This document shows positions 18,594 to 26,667 of a DNA stretch of 64,000 nucleotides, one piece after another. The notes below the pieces were generated by a model, which saw only the letters and a list, made by a program, of their open reading frames with translations, did no database searches and was not told the DNA's origin. Source of the DNA: Hirschia baltica ATCC 49814 (GTDB taxonomy: Bacteria > Pseudomonadota > Alphaproteobacteria > Caulobacterales > Hyphomonadaceae); the NCBI RefSeq assembly GCF_000023785.1, contig NC_012982.1, positions 1,054,001 through 1,118,000 of the forward strand, read 5' to 3'. Made by a program: the position numbers and the translations under genes. The number at the start of each line of letters is the position of its first letter. Within the stretch, counting starts at the first letter, position 1.

Positions 18594-18812
18594 ATGAATA
18601 TGTTGCCTTCAGGTCTCCCCGGAGAAGCGAAAATAAAGTATCTTGATGCTGATTTTGAAATCCTAAAAATGGGAAAATTCGTCATTTGTGCTGTGACGAA
18701 TGAACAGATTTTGCTTGAGGATTTGAAATATTGGAGCGTTGATCTGCAAGAGCCTTATGTGGATGCAGAAGCTGCTGTGAAGCGCTGGAAAGAAATGCAG
18801 CCGACTGCGTAA
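18594..18812 (+). CDS. DUF2093 family protein
   Basis: 72 residues, soluble. It matches the small DUF2093 family found almost only in alphaproteobacteria: a start with AKIKYLDADFEILKMGKFVICAVT, the core ILLEDLKYWSVDLQEPYVDAEAA, and a short tail. Function unknown. It sits 86 bases after xseA on the same strand, a conserved neighbourhood in my recollection. A second in-frame ATG two codons downstream is an alternative start. Confidence 0.85.
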   Translation: MNMLPSGLPGEAKIKYLDADFEILKMGKFVICAVTNEQILLEDLKYWSVDLQEPYVDAEAAVKRWKEMQPTA

Positions 18813-18915
18813 ATTGGACAGTCGTGGTGAGGCTTAATGCTGGGTTCATGACACAAGTTTAGGTTTAAAGTTCGCCACCTTTTTTAGAGCAAATGCGAGA
18901 AGCGATTTGACCGAC

Positions 18916-19944
18916 ATGAAACGCCTTTTGATTTCTTCCTGTGCAATTGGCCTGAGCGTGATGATAGCCTGTGCGCCGGTTTCTGATGCGGATGAAGCGA
19001 TAGTGCAAAGTGTACCTGAAATTGCTGTGACGGAGCCTGATGTTGAAGATGCTGTTCCGCTTGCGGAGGAAGTCAGCAATGAAAAGGTTGTCGATGATCA
19101 AGCGGTCATGCAACCAGCTGAAAACAAATGCTCTAAAAATGCGAAGCAAGGTGGTCTGATAGTTTGTCAATTGCCCGTTGGAGCGCGTGTTTCCTTAAAT
19201 GGAGAAGCTGTGGCAATTGTTGGGGAAAGTGGTCTGGCAACGATTGGATTGAAGCAAAATGCCGCTTCACCTGCGATTGTGTCTTGGTCAATTGATGGCG
19301 TTGAGGCTTTTGAAAAGTTTGAAATCCCCGTTGCGGCGCGTAAGGATGATTTTCGTGAACTGACGGGCATGAATTGCGATAAAGTCGATGCGCGCACACC
19401 AGAACAGAAGAAACATGCTGGTGAGTCTTGGGTGAAAAAAGTGGACGCATTTGCCAGCCTCAATGCGCCGGTTTCATCGTCTATATCTTTTTTAAAGCCT
19501 GCTGATGGGCCCTATAGTAGCCCATTTGGACCAACCCGCCATTATACAGGTGTGTCTGAAATAACTGGCAAAAAATGTGAGTCCACAAGCGTGCATCGCG
19601 GCTTGGATATGGCTGTGCCTGTGGGAACAGATTTAATCGCGCCAATGGGTGGAACTGTGATTTTAGGCGATCCTGACCTCTATTATGAAGGTGGTTCAAT
19701 TTTCCTAGATCATGGGTATGGACTGGTTTCTGTGTTCATGCATTTATCACAAGTGGATGTTGCTGCGGGGCAAAGTGTGCAAACCGGCGAACGTTTAGGG
19801 GCGACTGGGAATACAGGGCGCACAACAGGCCCGCATTTGCACTGGGCTGTGAAATGGCGCAACACGGCGCGAGATGATCGCAATGGTGATTTTTATATTG
19901 ATCCGGCAATCGTGTTGGAATTGGCCGACTTAGACGTACAATAA
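18916..19944 (+). CDS. M23 family metallopeptidase lipoprotein
   Basis: 342 residues from the ATG at 18916. The signal peptide MKRLLISSCAIGLSV ends in the lipobox MIAC, so this is a lipoprotein anchored in a membrane facing the periplasm. After an acidic linker and a central beta-rich part with a Cys pair, the C-terminal LytM/M23 domain (about residues 190-340) has the zinc ligands HRGLD, and HLHWAV near residue 310. M23 enzymes cut peptidoglycan cross-links; both metal motifs are intact, so it is probably active rather than an EnvC-type activator. A gene-free stretch follows. Confidence 0.9.
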   Translation: MKRLLISSCAIGLSVMIACAPVSDADEAIVQSVPEIAVTEPDVEDAVPLAEEVSNEKVVDDQAVMQPAENKCSKNAKQGGLIVCQLPVGARVSLNGEAVAIVGESGLATIGLKQNAASPAIVSWSIDGVEAFEKFEIPVAARKDDFRELTGMNCDKVDARTPEQKKHAGESWVKKVDAFASLNAPVSSSISFLKPADGPYSSPFGPTRHYTGVSEITGKKCESTSVHRGLDMAVPVGTDLIAPMGGTVILGDPDLYYEGGSIFLDHGYGLVSVFMHLSQVDVAAGQSVQTGERLGATGNTGRTTGPHLHWAVKWRNTARDDRNGDFYIDPAIVLELADLDVQ

Positions 19945-20054
19945 GCGTTATTTATCAAGCTTAAATCGCCGGTATGCTGCGCTGATTTATATGGATATGT
20001 GCAAACTTATCCGACACGCATGCATGTCGGTTATTGCTGTTTCTATCGGAAATG

Positions 20055-20325
20055 GTTTTGAAAGTGGCGCGAGAAGTCTGGCCAGCCCAGCCAAACTTCT
20101 CGCTTGTCGCTGAAGGTCGTTATGACACACACCTCAACATTTGCCCGATGATATCGTTTGTAATTGTCTGACCCCTCGGACAATTACATGTCATCACCAA
20201 TGCTAACAGGCGAACGCACAAAGGCGTTAGGCTGTCGGCGTGGGCGCATGTTGTGGAAAATGGAGGCAGATGTAAATAGAAAATATTTGAGAAAACGCAT
20301 AAAAATAGGCGTTTTTGCTGTTTTT
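20055..20325 (+). ncRNA. Candidate structured non-coding RNA
   Basis: Three consecutive stem-loops end at a plus-strand terminator. The first pairs GCGAGAAGT (20069-20077) with ACTTCTCGC (20095-20103) and, after one mismatch, TGGC with GCCA. The second pairs TGTAATTGTC (20159-20168) with GACAATTACA (20179-20188) perfectly. The third pairs AACGC (20213-20217) with GCGTT (20224-20228) and ACAG with CTGT. The terminator pairs AAAACGC (20292-20298) with GCGTTTT (20309-20315) followed by a T-rich run. The helices are read from sequence; that the region is transcribed as one RNA is inference. No known family recognised. Confidence 0.35.
20292..20325 (+). terminator. Rho-independent terminator-like hairpin
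   Basis: AAAACGC (20292-20298) and GCGTTTT (20309-20315) form a stem with a 10-base A-rich loop, followed by TGCTGTTTTT. No gene ends nearby: the M23 gene stops 348 bases upstream, which suggests an unannotated transcript. Confidence 0.55.
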
Positions 20326-20438
20326 GATCGAATTTGAGGCGCGTCTATGTTGTGTCGGTTGGCAAATGAGCAATAGTTTCGCGTTTACGCTAGGGGAGGT
20401 TTTGTTGGGGCGTTAAATAATAGTAAATGGCAATTTTA

Positions 20439-20473
20439 TTGATACACTTAAAAGTTGATGTTAAGTGTATCAA
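20439..20473. repeat. 13-bp perfect inverted repeat upstream of orphan membrane gene
   Basis: TTGATACACTTAA (20439-20451) and TTAAGTGTATCAA (20461-20473) are exact inverted copies with a 9-base spacer. No T-tract follows, so a terminator is unlikely. It lies 82 bases before the GTG of the next gene and could be an operator. Confidence 0.65.
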
Positions 20474-20554
20474 AGAATAGTTCGGTTGTGGGGCACTTAA
20501 GTAATATCTGAATTTTTTGGAAAAATATGGGCGATTTACTGGAACAGTAAGCTC

Positions 20555-21610
20555 GTGCAATTGGCTCGCTTCAAAGCAACTCCATCTACTTTCTGGAGGC
20601 CGATATTTTATTGGGGAGCCTTCCTCCTGTTTTGGACCCCTTTAATAATTATGGTGATGTGTCTGTGTGCATGCGTTCCATATATTTTATCAAAAGGTCT
20701 TTTGATATCTTTATTGGCATTCGTTTTTTGGGTAGTTTTATTTTTTGTTTTTGTAATCGGTTCTCATCATTGGATTGTTGAGCAACTAAAGAAAAGTTTT
20801 TTCAAAGGAAGTAAGCTACAGCGACCATCCATGGTCTTTGCAGGGATTGCTTTTTTATCGTTCAGCATCTTAGGAGTAGCATTTTTTAGTCTTACCGGTT
20901 TGGCGGTAGAGCCCAGTGCAAGCGTTTATAGTGCTAGTGGAATATCTGTTGGTGATAGCGTTACGTTATTTGGTTCTAGTACAGGCTCGACTGAACAATC
21001 TCAGATCCCTCAAGAGACCGAAGTGACGCCACAAGTTAAAAGCTGTCCAGCAATCCAATCCTGCTCATCACAAATAAAAGTCAAACAAAGCTACAGTCTG
21101 TCACTCATCGAGAGGCCCACAAACTTGCCTGTAAGTTGGGAGATCGGGAGCGGATCAAATCTAGTCATGGGTATGAACAACTTACAGGCGTCTCCAAGTG
21201 AATTAGGATTTGGATTCAACCTCTGTGAATTTAAAACTCTCTTTGTAATTGGAGCTGCGTCAGGTGACGGTTTGAAGGACAAAAATGAAATACTTGCACT
21301 TAATAGAGCAAATTATTTAGCAGACCTGGCAAGGGTGAGTTTGAAAGTTTGTGAAACTGGAGAGACTATAACCATAGCTAAAATTACTCTAGGACAATCA
21401 AACAGCACTTCTAACGATGGTTGGAACCGTAGAGTTATTGCTCTTGCTTCGGTGAACAAATTTGACAAAGACTACGACCGAATAGGTTTAAAAGAAATTG
21501 TACAGAAAATTGTGAAAGAACGATCTTTGATTGATTTATCAAACTATAGTCAATTTGGTGTATGTTTAGCTCTTTCCGTGTCCTCTGATTGTCATTGGGA
21601 GCACTACTAA
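20555..21610 (+). CDS. Orphan membrane protein with possible OmpA-like C-terminal part
   Basis: 351 residues from a GTG start; the ribosome site (GGAACAG) is weak. Two hydrophobic regions near residues 15-75 (two segments) and one at 95-115 suggest three membrane spans, followed by a Ser/Thr/Gln-rich linker with a Cys-rich stretch (SCPAIQSCSSQ). The C-terminal part has FVIGAASGDGLKDKNEILALNRANYLADLAR, which resembles the OmpA/MotB pattern (V.G..S..G....N..L...RA..LA). That reading is tentative. The gene is visibly AT-richer than its neighbours: two sampled 60-base lines are 38% and 25% GC, against 58% in a sampled line of the adjacent lpxL-like gene. This suggests acquired or poorly constrained DNA. 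Confidence 0.65.
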   Translation: MQLARFKATPSTFWRPIFYWGAFLLFWTPLIIMVMCLCACVPYILSKGLLISLLAFVFWVVLFFVFVIGSHHWIVEQLKKSFFKGSKLQRPSMVFAGIAFLSFSILGVAFFSLTGLAVEPSASVYSASGISVGDSVTLFGSSTGSTEQSQIPQETEVTPQVKSCPAIQSCSSQIKVKQSYSLSLIERPTNLPVSWEIGSGSNLVMGMNNLQASPSELGFGFNLCEFKTLFVIGAASGDGLKDKNEILALNRANYLADLARVSLKVCETGETITIAKITLGQSNSTSNDGWNRRVIALASVNKFDKDYDRIGLKEIVQKIVKERSLIDLSNYSQFGVCLALSVSSDCHWEHY

Positions 21611-21650
21611 AAAGTAATGGTTGCTAAAGGTAAATCAACAATTTTTAGTA
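21605..21650. terminator. Inverted repeat between convergent genes
   Basis: TACTAAAAA (21605-21613) pairs with TTTTTAGTA (21642-21650), with GGTTG and CAAC adding an inner helix. It overlaps the stop of the orphan membrane gene and lies before the convergent lpxL-like gene, so it may end transcription in both directions. AU-rich and without a clear trailing T-run, hence weak. Confidence 0.35.
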
Positions 21651-21665
21651 CTCTTCAATCCCACT

Positions 21666-22664
21666 TTACATCACCCCAGCCTGTTTCCACGCTTCTTTTG
21701 GCCAGCGATTGTGTTGCCAGAACCATTGGTCGGGCGCGGCGCGGATTTGGGATTCCGTCCATGCTGTGATTTTCGGGAGTGTGTCTGCAACTGCTTCATC
21801 AGCGCTCATGGCTTGGTCGGTCCAGATCGGGGCGTGGAATGTGACGGTGTAGCGTGCGGGGGCTGTGCGACGCGTTGAAATAGGCAGAAGCGGAATTTTA
21901 TAGCGGTGCGCCATGCGCGTCGGGCCGGGGGCTGTCATCGCGTCATGCCCAAAGAATGGAATTGGCACGCCTTCATTGTATTTTTGGTCATTCATCAACG
22001 CTACAGAACGCTTACTCGCGAGAGCACGCATAAGGTCGCGTGTGCCAGTGCCCTTGGCGGCGAGTGTGCCGACGGAATTTTGCAAACGCGCATCAGCAAT
22101 GCGCTTATCAATGTGGGGATTATTGGCAGAGCGATAGGTGATCACGCAGTCTTTTAAACGCGATGTGATGGGCTGGGCCATAACCTCCCAATTTGCCATA
22201 TGGCAGGAGATAATCACGCATGGCTTGCCCAATGCGTTGATGGCGTCGACATGGTGTGCGCCTTCAACGTTAAGGCGCGGGTCATCGCCATCGACGCGGA
22301 TTTTGTGGACATGGGGCAGTTCGCCTGCGATACGGCCAAAATTTTCCCAAGATTTTAGGGCGCATTCTTCTACTTGTTCTTTGCTCCATTCGGGAAAGGC
22401 CATGGCAAGGTTACGTGTGGCGGTGCGGTGGGCGCTTTTACCGAAAATGGGGCCAAGCTTGCGGATGAGCTTTGCGCCGTCATCTGAAGCTTGGTCGATC
22501 GTTTTTTTGGAGAAGCGGTTCCAGTATATGTGATCCCACGCAAAAGCTTCCACACGCCATTGCGCGCGCTCGCGGAAGGTGGCGCGGCTATCTATGAAAG
22601 TGCGGCGTTTATAGGCTGCTTCAGTCTCGTTTCCTGAGCTGGAGGAGTTTTCATTCTGCGTCAT
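21666..22664 (-). CDS. lpxL: Lipid A biosynthesis acyltransferase (LpxL/HtrB-like)
   Basis: 332 residues of the lauroyl/myristoyl acyltransferase family, which adds secondary acyl chains to Kdo-lipid A at the inner membrane. The catalytic HxxxxD/E block appears as CVIISCHMANWEVMAQP, and the later blocks KGTGTRDLMRALASKRSVALMNDQKYNEGVPIPFFG and TAPGPTRMAHRYKIPLLPI are typical. The N-terminus is polar with no clear membrane anchor in the first 30 residues. The start ATG overlaps the lpxK stop (ATGA), so it is the last gene of a DUF374-waaA-lpxK-lpxL operon. Which acyl position is modified cannot be told. Confidence 0.88.
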   Translation of the reverse strand: MTQNENSSSSGNETEAAYKRRTFIDSRATFRERAQWRVEAFAWDHIYWNRFSKKTIDQASDDGAKLIRKLGPIFGKSAHRTATRNLAMAFPEWSKEQVEECALKSWENFGRIAGELPHVHKIRVDGDDPRLNVEGAHHVDAINALGKPCVIISCHMANWEVMAQPITSRLKDCVITYRSANNPHIDKRIADARLQNSVGTLAAKGTGTRDLMRALASKRSVALMNDQKYNEGVPIPFFGHDAMTAPGPTRMAHRYKIPLLPISTRRTAPARYTVTFHAPIWTDQAMSADEAVADTLPKITAWTESQIRAAPDQWFWQHNRWPKEAWKQAGVM

Positions 22665-23665
22665 TTGGGGGATGGCAATTGCGCTAAAAGAGCTGCTTTT
22701 AAACGAGCTTCATCTTCTGAGGAGTCGAATGAAATTGTCACTGGTAGTGTATGGATTTTACCGCGCTGTTTTTCAGGTAGGCGAATATAGTCTTTTTCTG
22801 TGGTGATTAAGGTGGCAACGCGTGTGCGGGCCAATTGCCTTAGATAGGATAAATCGCCCTCAGAATAGACATGGTGATCAGGAAAAGGAATGCCTTCAAC
22901 CACTTCAATGTCTGGGAAAGAGGCGAGTGTATCAAAGAATTTTTCTGGACGTCCAATTCCTGCAAATGCGATATATTTTCCCGGATGAGGCGCTTCATGA
23001 GGTACGATGCGTGCGCGCATTATTTGTCCTGCGAAACCGCCAATTTCGGTGGGGATAGGGCCATCGCCTAGCAAAATAATGATATCGGCACGTTGAATGC
23101 CTTGTTCAATTGGTTCGCGTAATGGGCCTTTGGGAAATACAAATGCATTGCCAAATGGAGCGGAAGAATCGATCACCAGAATGGACGCTGATTTGGCCAA
23201 AGTTGGGTTTTGAAAGCCATCGTCGAGCAAGATAAGGTCAACGCCGGCATGTTCCATCGCTTCTGCAGCGGCGACTCTGTCTTTGCCGACCCAGTTTTCG
23301 CCGGTGCGTGCCATCATTAATGGCTCATCACCTACATCTGCTGCAGTATGTTGATCAACATCGACGCGGACAGGGTCTTTCATACTGCCGCCATAACCGC
23401 GAGAGAGTGTTGCGACCCGAATGTTTTCGTCAGCAAGCAAGACATCACGAATATATGTGGTGAGCGGCGTTTTTCCTGTTCCTCCAACAGTTAAATTGCC
23501 GATGCAGATGACAGGTATACCCACTGTTTCTGGTTGTGTTTTATCGAGGCGATATTTGCCGGCAAAAGAATAAGCCATAGAGAAAGGGGTCAGAAGTGAT
23601 CTGATCAAGGGAGCTGCATAGCGGCTGGTTCTATCTCTTTCGCGCCAGAAAGCTGGTTCTTGCAT
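22661..23665 (-). CDS. lpxK: Tetraacyldisaccharide 4'-kinase
   Basis: Phosphorylates the 4' position of the lipid A disaccharide precursor at the inner membrane, giving lipid IVA. 334 residues, as usual. The P-loop is in GNLTVGGTGKTPLT, the following TLSRGYGG and the Asp pair in DLILLDDGFQNP are family hallmarks, and VVEGIPFPDHHVYSEGDL is in the C-terminal half. It sits 3 bases after waaA and overlaps the lpxL-like gene, so the four genes are almost certainly one operon. Confidence 0.96.
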   Translation of the reverse strand: MQEPAFWRERDRTSRYAAPLIRSLLTPFSMAYSFAGKYRLDKTQPETVGIPVICIGNLTVGGTGKTPLTTYIRDVLLADENIRVATLSRGYGGSMKDPVRVDVDQHTAADVGDEPLMMARTGENWVGKDRVAAAEAMEHAGVDLILLDDGFQNPTLAKSASILVIDSSAPFGNAFVFPKGPLREPIEQGIQRADIIILLGDGPIPTEIGGFAGQIMRARIVPHEAPHPGKYIAFAGIGRPEKFFDTLASFPDIEVVEGIPFPDHHVYSEGDLSYLRQLARTRVATLITTEKDYIRLPEKQRGKIHTLPVTISFDSSEDEARLKAALLAQLPSPK

Positions 23666-23668
23666 ACT

Positions 23669-24940
23669 CTACTCCTCTAACTGTGCTCTGAGTGTATGTA
23701 ACGTCAGAGTGAGCGGTTCATCAACTGCTGAAAAGACTGAATCAACGCATGCCCAATCTGGGTTGTAGTGAGTGTTCTCAGATATCACATCATCCCAAAA
23801 CGCAAACAAAGCTTCTGCATCATTGCCGATGGAGATTGCTTTGCATGGTTGCAAAGCTTGTATCAAGTCAGCAAAATTAAAAGAATGCGGGCCTGTGAAA
23901 ACTGGTTTGCGCAGTTTGAGAGGTTCTATCGGGTTGTGACCGCCAACGTCTGGCTTGTTAGCACCGCCAAGATATATGGCTTTCGCTAAATGCATCCATA
24001 ACCCCATTTCACCAATCGTGTCTGCAAGCAAAACAGGGGCTGCACAGGCTGTCTGATTGATTATGGAGCGCTTTTCAAAATTTAATCCGGAATCGGTGAG
24101 CAGTTTTTCAATTTCAGGTGCGCGGTCAGGATGTCGTGGTGCAAGGATAAGGAAAGCATTACTGGTTTTTGCGCGAAGCTTTTTAAAGGCATCAATCACA
24201 ATTGCATCTTCTCCCGAATGGGTGGAAGCGGCAAGAAAACACTGACGGCCAGCAATTGAGGTTTGCCAATTTGTCAATTCTTGTGGGTCACAAGAGGGGG
24301 CTTCGATCGCACGTTTTAGGTTGCCGATTGTGTTCACGGGCCTGTTAAGAATTTTACCCAATCCATTGGCCGTTTGTGTGTCTGCCGCACCGATAAAGTT
24401 GAAGCAATTGAAAATCGCTTTTGCTGCATTCTTGCGTTTTTTCCACCCGTTCAATGTATTTGTTGTCATACGCGCATTGATGAAATTGAGGGGGATGTTT
24501 TTTTTGCGTGTTCTGCGTATGAGGTTTGGCCAGATTTCACCTTCTGCAAAAACAGCAATATCAGGCTGCCAATGGGATAGGAAATTTTCAATCGCTTTGG
24601 GCGTATCAATTGGTGCCATTTGATGGGTGATATTGGGATTGGCTTTTGAAGCTATCATATCTGCAGATGTTAAAGTCTGACTTGTGACAAGAAGATGATA
24701 GTCTTGGTAGGACGTTTGTAATTTGTTGAATATGCTCAATAGCATGGCTGTTTCGCCAACGCTTGCCCCATGCATCCAGATGAGCTTGCCCGATGGTCGA
24801 GATTTGTTTGTTTTTCCAAATCGTTCTGCGAGACGCTCTTGTCGCTCTTTACCGGATTTAACGCGTTTGTTGAGCATAACCCCTGCGAAGGGTTCTAGTA
24901 GTCGAGTGATAATGGAATATGCAAATAGACTGAATGTCAT
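23669..24940 (-). CDS. waaA: 3-deoxy-D-manno-octulosonic acid transferase
   Basis: Transfers Kdo from CMP-Kdo to lipid IVA. 423 residues with a two-domain GT-B fold: an N-terminal membrane-associated helix, then IWMHGASVGETAMLLSIF with the catalytic Glu, FAEGEIWPNLIRRTRKKNIPLNFINARM, and in the C-terminal domain FLAASTHSGEDAIVIDAF, LAPRHPDRAPEI and GGANKPDVGGHNPIEPL. The start codon abuts the stop of the upstream DUF374 gene with no gap. Whether it adds one or two Kdo residues cannot be told from sequence. Confidence 0.95.
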   Translation of the reverse strand: MTFSLFAYSIITRLLEPFAGVMLNKRVKSGKERQERLAERFGKTNKSRPSGKLIWMHGASVGETAMLLSIFNKLQTSYQDYHLLVTSQTLTSADMIASKANPNITHQMAPIDTPKAIENFLSHWQPDIAVFAEGEIWPNLIRRTRKKNIPLNFINARMTTNTLNGWKKRKNAAKAIFNCFNFIGAADTQTANGLGKILNRPVNTIGNLKRAIEAPSCDPQELTNWQTSIAGRQCFLAASTHSGEDAIVIDAFKKLRAKTSNAFLILAPRHPDRAPEIEKLLTDSGLNFEKRSIINQTACAAPVLLADTIGEMGLWMHLAKAIYLGGANKPDVGGHNPIEPLKLRKPVFTGPHSFNFADLIQALQPCKAISIGNDAEALFAFWDDVISENTHYNPDWACVDSVFSAVDEPLTLTLHTLRAQLEE

Positions 24941-25726
24941 TTAGTCGTTAGCCGCTTGCGTGGATGTATTGCCATCTTGAGATTGTGGAGAAGAGGCTTT
25001 TTCTGGATAGGGCAAAGCTTCGAGGCCAGCAAGTTTATCCGCGCGACGTGTCACCTCTCGCAGGCGTGATTCAAGTTCTGCGCGTAATGCTTCAGCATCC
25101 GCTGAACGCGGCACTTCCATTGGGCCAGCAAACACAACACTACCTTTCGAGAACAATCCCGGAAGAACAAGGCGGTCCCATGTTTTTAGACGTTTAGATG
25201 GAGCGGCGGAAACACCCCATAAAATGATAGGCGTGTTCGTGAGTTGGGCAATGCGGATTGGTCCTAGACCCGCTTCTTCACGAGGGCCTCGTGGACCATC
25301 CGGTGTCATACAAACTACGCCGCCTTTTTTAAGCGCTTTAGTGGCGAGACGAAGGGCTTCAGTGCCGCCCTTGTCTTTATTCTTTTTCTTTTTATTGGCA
25401 GCAGAGCCTCTAATCGGGTTGAGGTTCAAATGGATAGCCGCTTGAGTGATAAAAGCGCCATCCCTTGATTGAGAGATAATCATTGAGATCGGGTTCTCTG
25501 CTTTTTTCCAGCGGGATGTGATTTTTGCAGGCAGTACAGACATGACAAAAATACGTGAATGCCATGCTGCGAGGATTGCGCCTTTATTGTTTTCAAAATG
25601 GTCTTGGAGAATTTCTTCTCCTTCAATCGTCCATTTGCTCGTGCGGACCATGAGCGCCATGTAAGCCCACAATATCCAACCAAGAATGGATTGCAGGATT
25701 TGGGATCGGAAAATGGACTTTATCAT
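24941..25726 (-). CDS. DUF374 lysophospholipid acyltransferase-like protein
   Basis: 261 residues. The N-terminal hydrophobic segment (ILGWILWAYMALMVR) is followed by AILAAWHSRIFVM with the acyltransferase His, SQSRDGAFITQAAIHLNLNPIRGSAAN and the DUF374 signature CMTPDGPRGPREEAGLGPI. The family lies next to Kdo/lipid A genes in many alphaproteobacteria and is thought to act in envelope lipid synthesis; the exact acceptor is unknown. It is the first gene of the lipid A operon here. A charged C-terminal tail of about 25 residues is extra. Confidence 0.88.
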   Translation of the reverse strand: MIKSIFRSQILQSILGWILWAYMALMVRTSKWTIEGEEILQDHFENNKGAILAAWHSRIFVMSVLPAKITSRWKKAENPISMIISQSRDGAFITQAAIHLNLNPIRGSAANKKKKNKDKGGTEALRLATKALKKGGVVCMTPDGPRGPREEAGLGPIRIAQLTNTPIILWGVSAAPSKRLKTWDRLVLPGLFSKGSVVFAGPMEVPRSADAEALRAELESRLREVTRRADKLAGLEALPYPEKASSPQSQDGNTSTQAAND

Positions 25727-25872
25727 CAGTTTTACATCTACTCGTCACTGCGGGTTGGCGTGAGTGGAGCAGAACATCTGCCAGTTTGTCATGAGATACA
25801 AGCCTTTACTCTGCTGACGTGTACGCGTATTTGCCAATACGATCCTAAATTATCAGACAGAGAGCTAGAATC

Positions 25873-26568
25873 TTGGGCAAGAAACTAAAAGAACCACGTG
25901 ATATTTCGACCCCTGAAGGCCGCAAATTGGCAAATCATGATCTAATGTGGGGAGATCACGGGTTTTTACGGCTCAGATTTCGCAATTTGCATCAAATATC
26001 TGATGAAATGTATCGCGGGAATCAGCCCTCGCCCAAACAGGTGGCGGCTTATGCAAAAGAGCTGGGCATTAAAACCATTATTAACCTGCGCGGAGAAAGC
26101 CCCAAAGGTTATTATGTATTGGAGAAAGAAGCTTGCGAAGAAAACCGTATTGATCTGATCGATTTTCAGATGTTTTCTAGAGATACGCCGACGCCCAAGA
26201 AGATACACGATGCAAAGTATCTATTCGATAATATTGCTTATCCTGCATTCATGCATTGTAAATCGGGTGCGGATCGCGCTGGTATTATGTCAGTATTATA
26301 CATGCATTTTCGGCAGGGCCTGCCAATAGCAGAAGCGGTAGAGCAGCTATCGTTTAAATATCTTCACGTTAAACAAGGTAAAACCGGAATGCTGGATTTT
26401 TTCTTTCAGCAATACATCGACCTCGTCGAGCAGACACCAGAAGGTGAAACACCGCTGACTTTCCTTGAGTGGATTGACGGTCCTTATGATCGAGAAGCAG
26501 TGAAAGCTGAGTTTTTAGCTACTTGGAAAGCCAAAATGATGGTAGATCGCATACTCCGCCGGGAGTAA
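25873..26568 (+). CDS. Dual-specificity / tyrosine phosphatase-like protein
   Basis: 231 residues starting at TTG (25873); the only other in-frame option is an ATG well inside the conserved part, and an in-frame stop at 25846 limits extension. The phosphatase signature Cx5R is intact in FMHCKSGADRAGIM, and the general acid loop is probably around FQMFSRDTPTP. The fold begins ISDEMYRGNQPSPKQVAAYAKELGIKTIINLRGE, as in cyclin-phosphatase-like DSPs. It is divergent from the lipid A operon (147 bases between), and in alphaproteobacteria such genes recur beside lipid A genes. The substrate, protein or lipid phosphate, is not known. Confidence 0.85.
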   Translation: MGKKLKEPRDISTPEGRKLANHDLMWGDHGFLRLRFRNLHQISDEMYRGNQPSPKQVAAYAKELGIKTIINLRGESPKGYYVLEKEACEENRIDLIDFQMFSRDTPTPKKIHDAKYLFDNIAYPAFMHCKSGADRAGIMSVLYMHFRQGLPIAEAVEQLSFKYLHVKQGKTGMLDFFFQQYIDLVEQTPEGETPLTFLEWIDGPYDREAVKAEFLATWKAKMMVDRILRRE

Positions 26569-26667
26569 GGTGTTTATTAATTACCCGATATGGGGGAAAA
26601 CACTTGAAAATGATCTGCAATCAGCCAAAAGTATGCTCAGGCGCAGAATTAGGATAAAAGGTTCGCT

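Larger units (their letters stand above)
19945..20554. other. Gene-free 610-base stretch with several inverted repeats
   Basis: No open frame here looks coding on either strand. It holds a near-perfect 20-base palindrome at 20011-20030, stem-loops at 20069-20103, 20159-20188 and 20206-20235, a terminator-like hairpin at 20292-20316 and a 13-bp inverted repeat at 20439-20473. I found no tRNA, no RNase P GAGGAAAG core, no SRP GGAAG/GCAGCC motif and no tmRNA tag frame. Confidence 0.7.

Noticed and set aside
19945-20554. Possible RNase P RNA, SRP RNA or two-piece tmRNA
   Set aside because: None of the conserved cores is seen on either strand: no GAGGAAAG block, no GGAAG plus GCAGCC pair, no T-arm TTCGA with CCA end and no AANDN-like tag frame. 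I keep it only as an unassigned structured region.
25559-25888. 109-codon plus-strand frame overlapping the DUF374 gene start
   Set aside because: It lies antisense to a clear acyltransferase gene and runs into the phosphatase start; no domain is seen.
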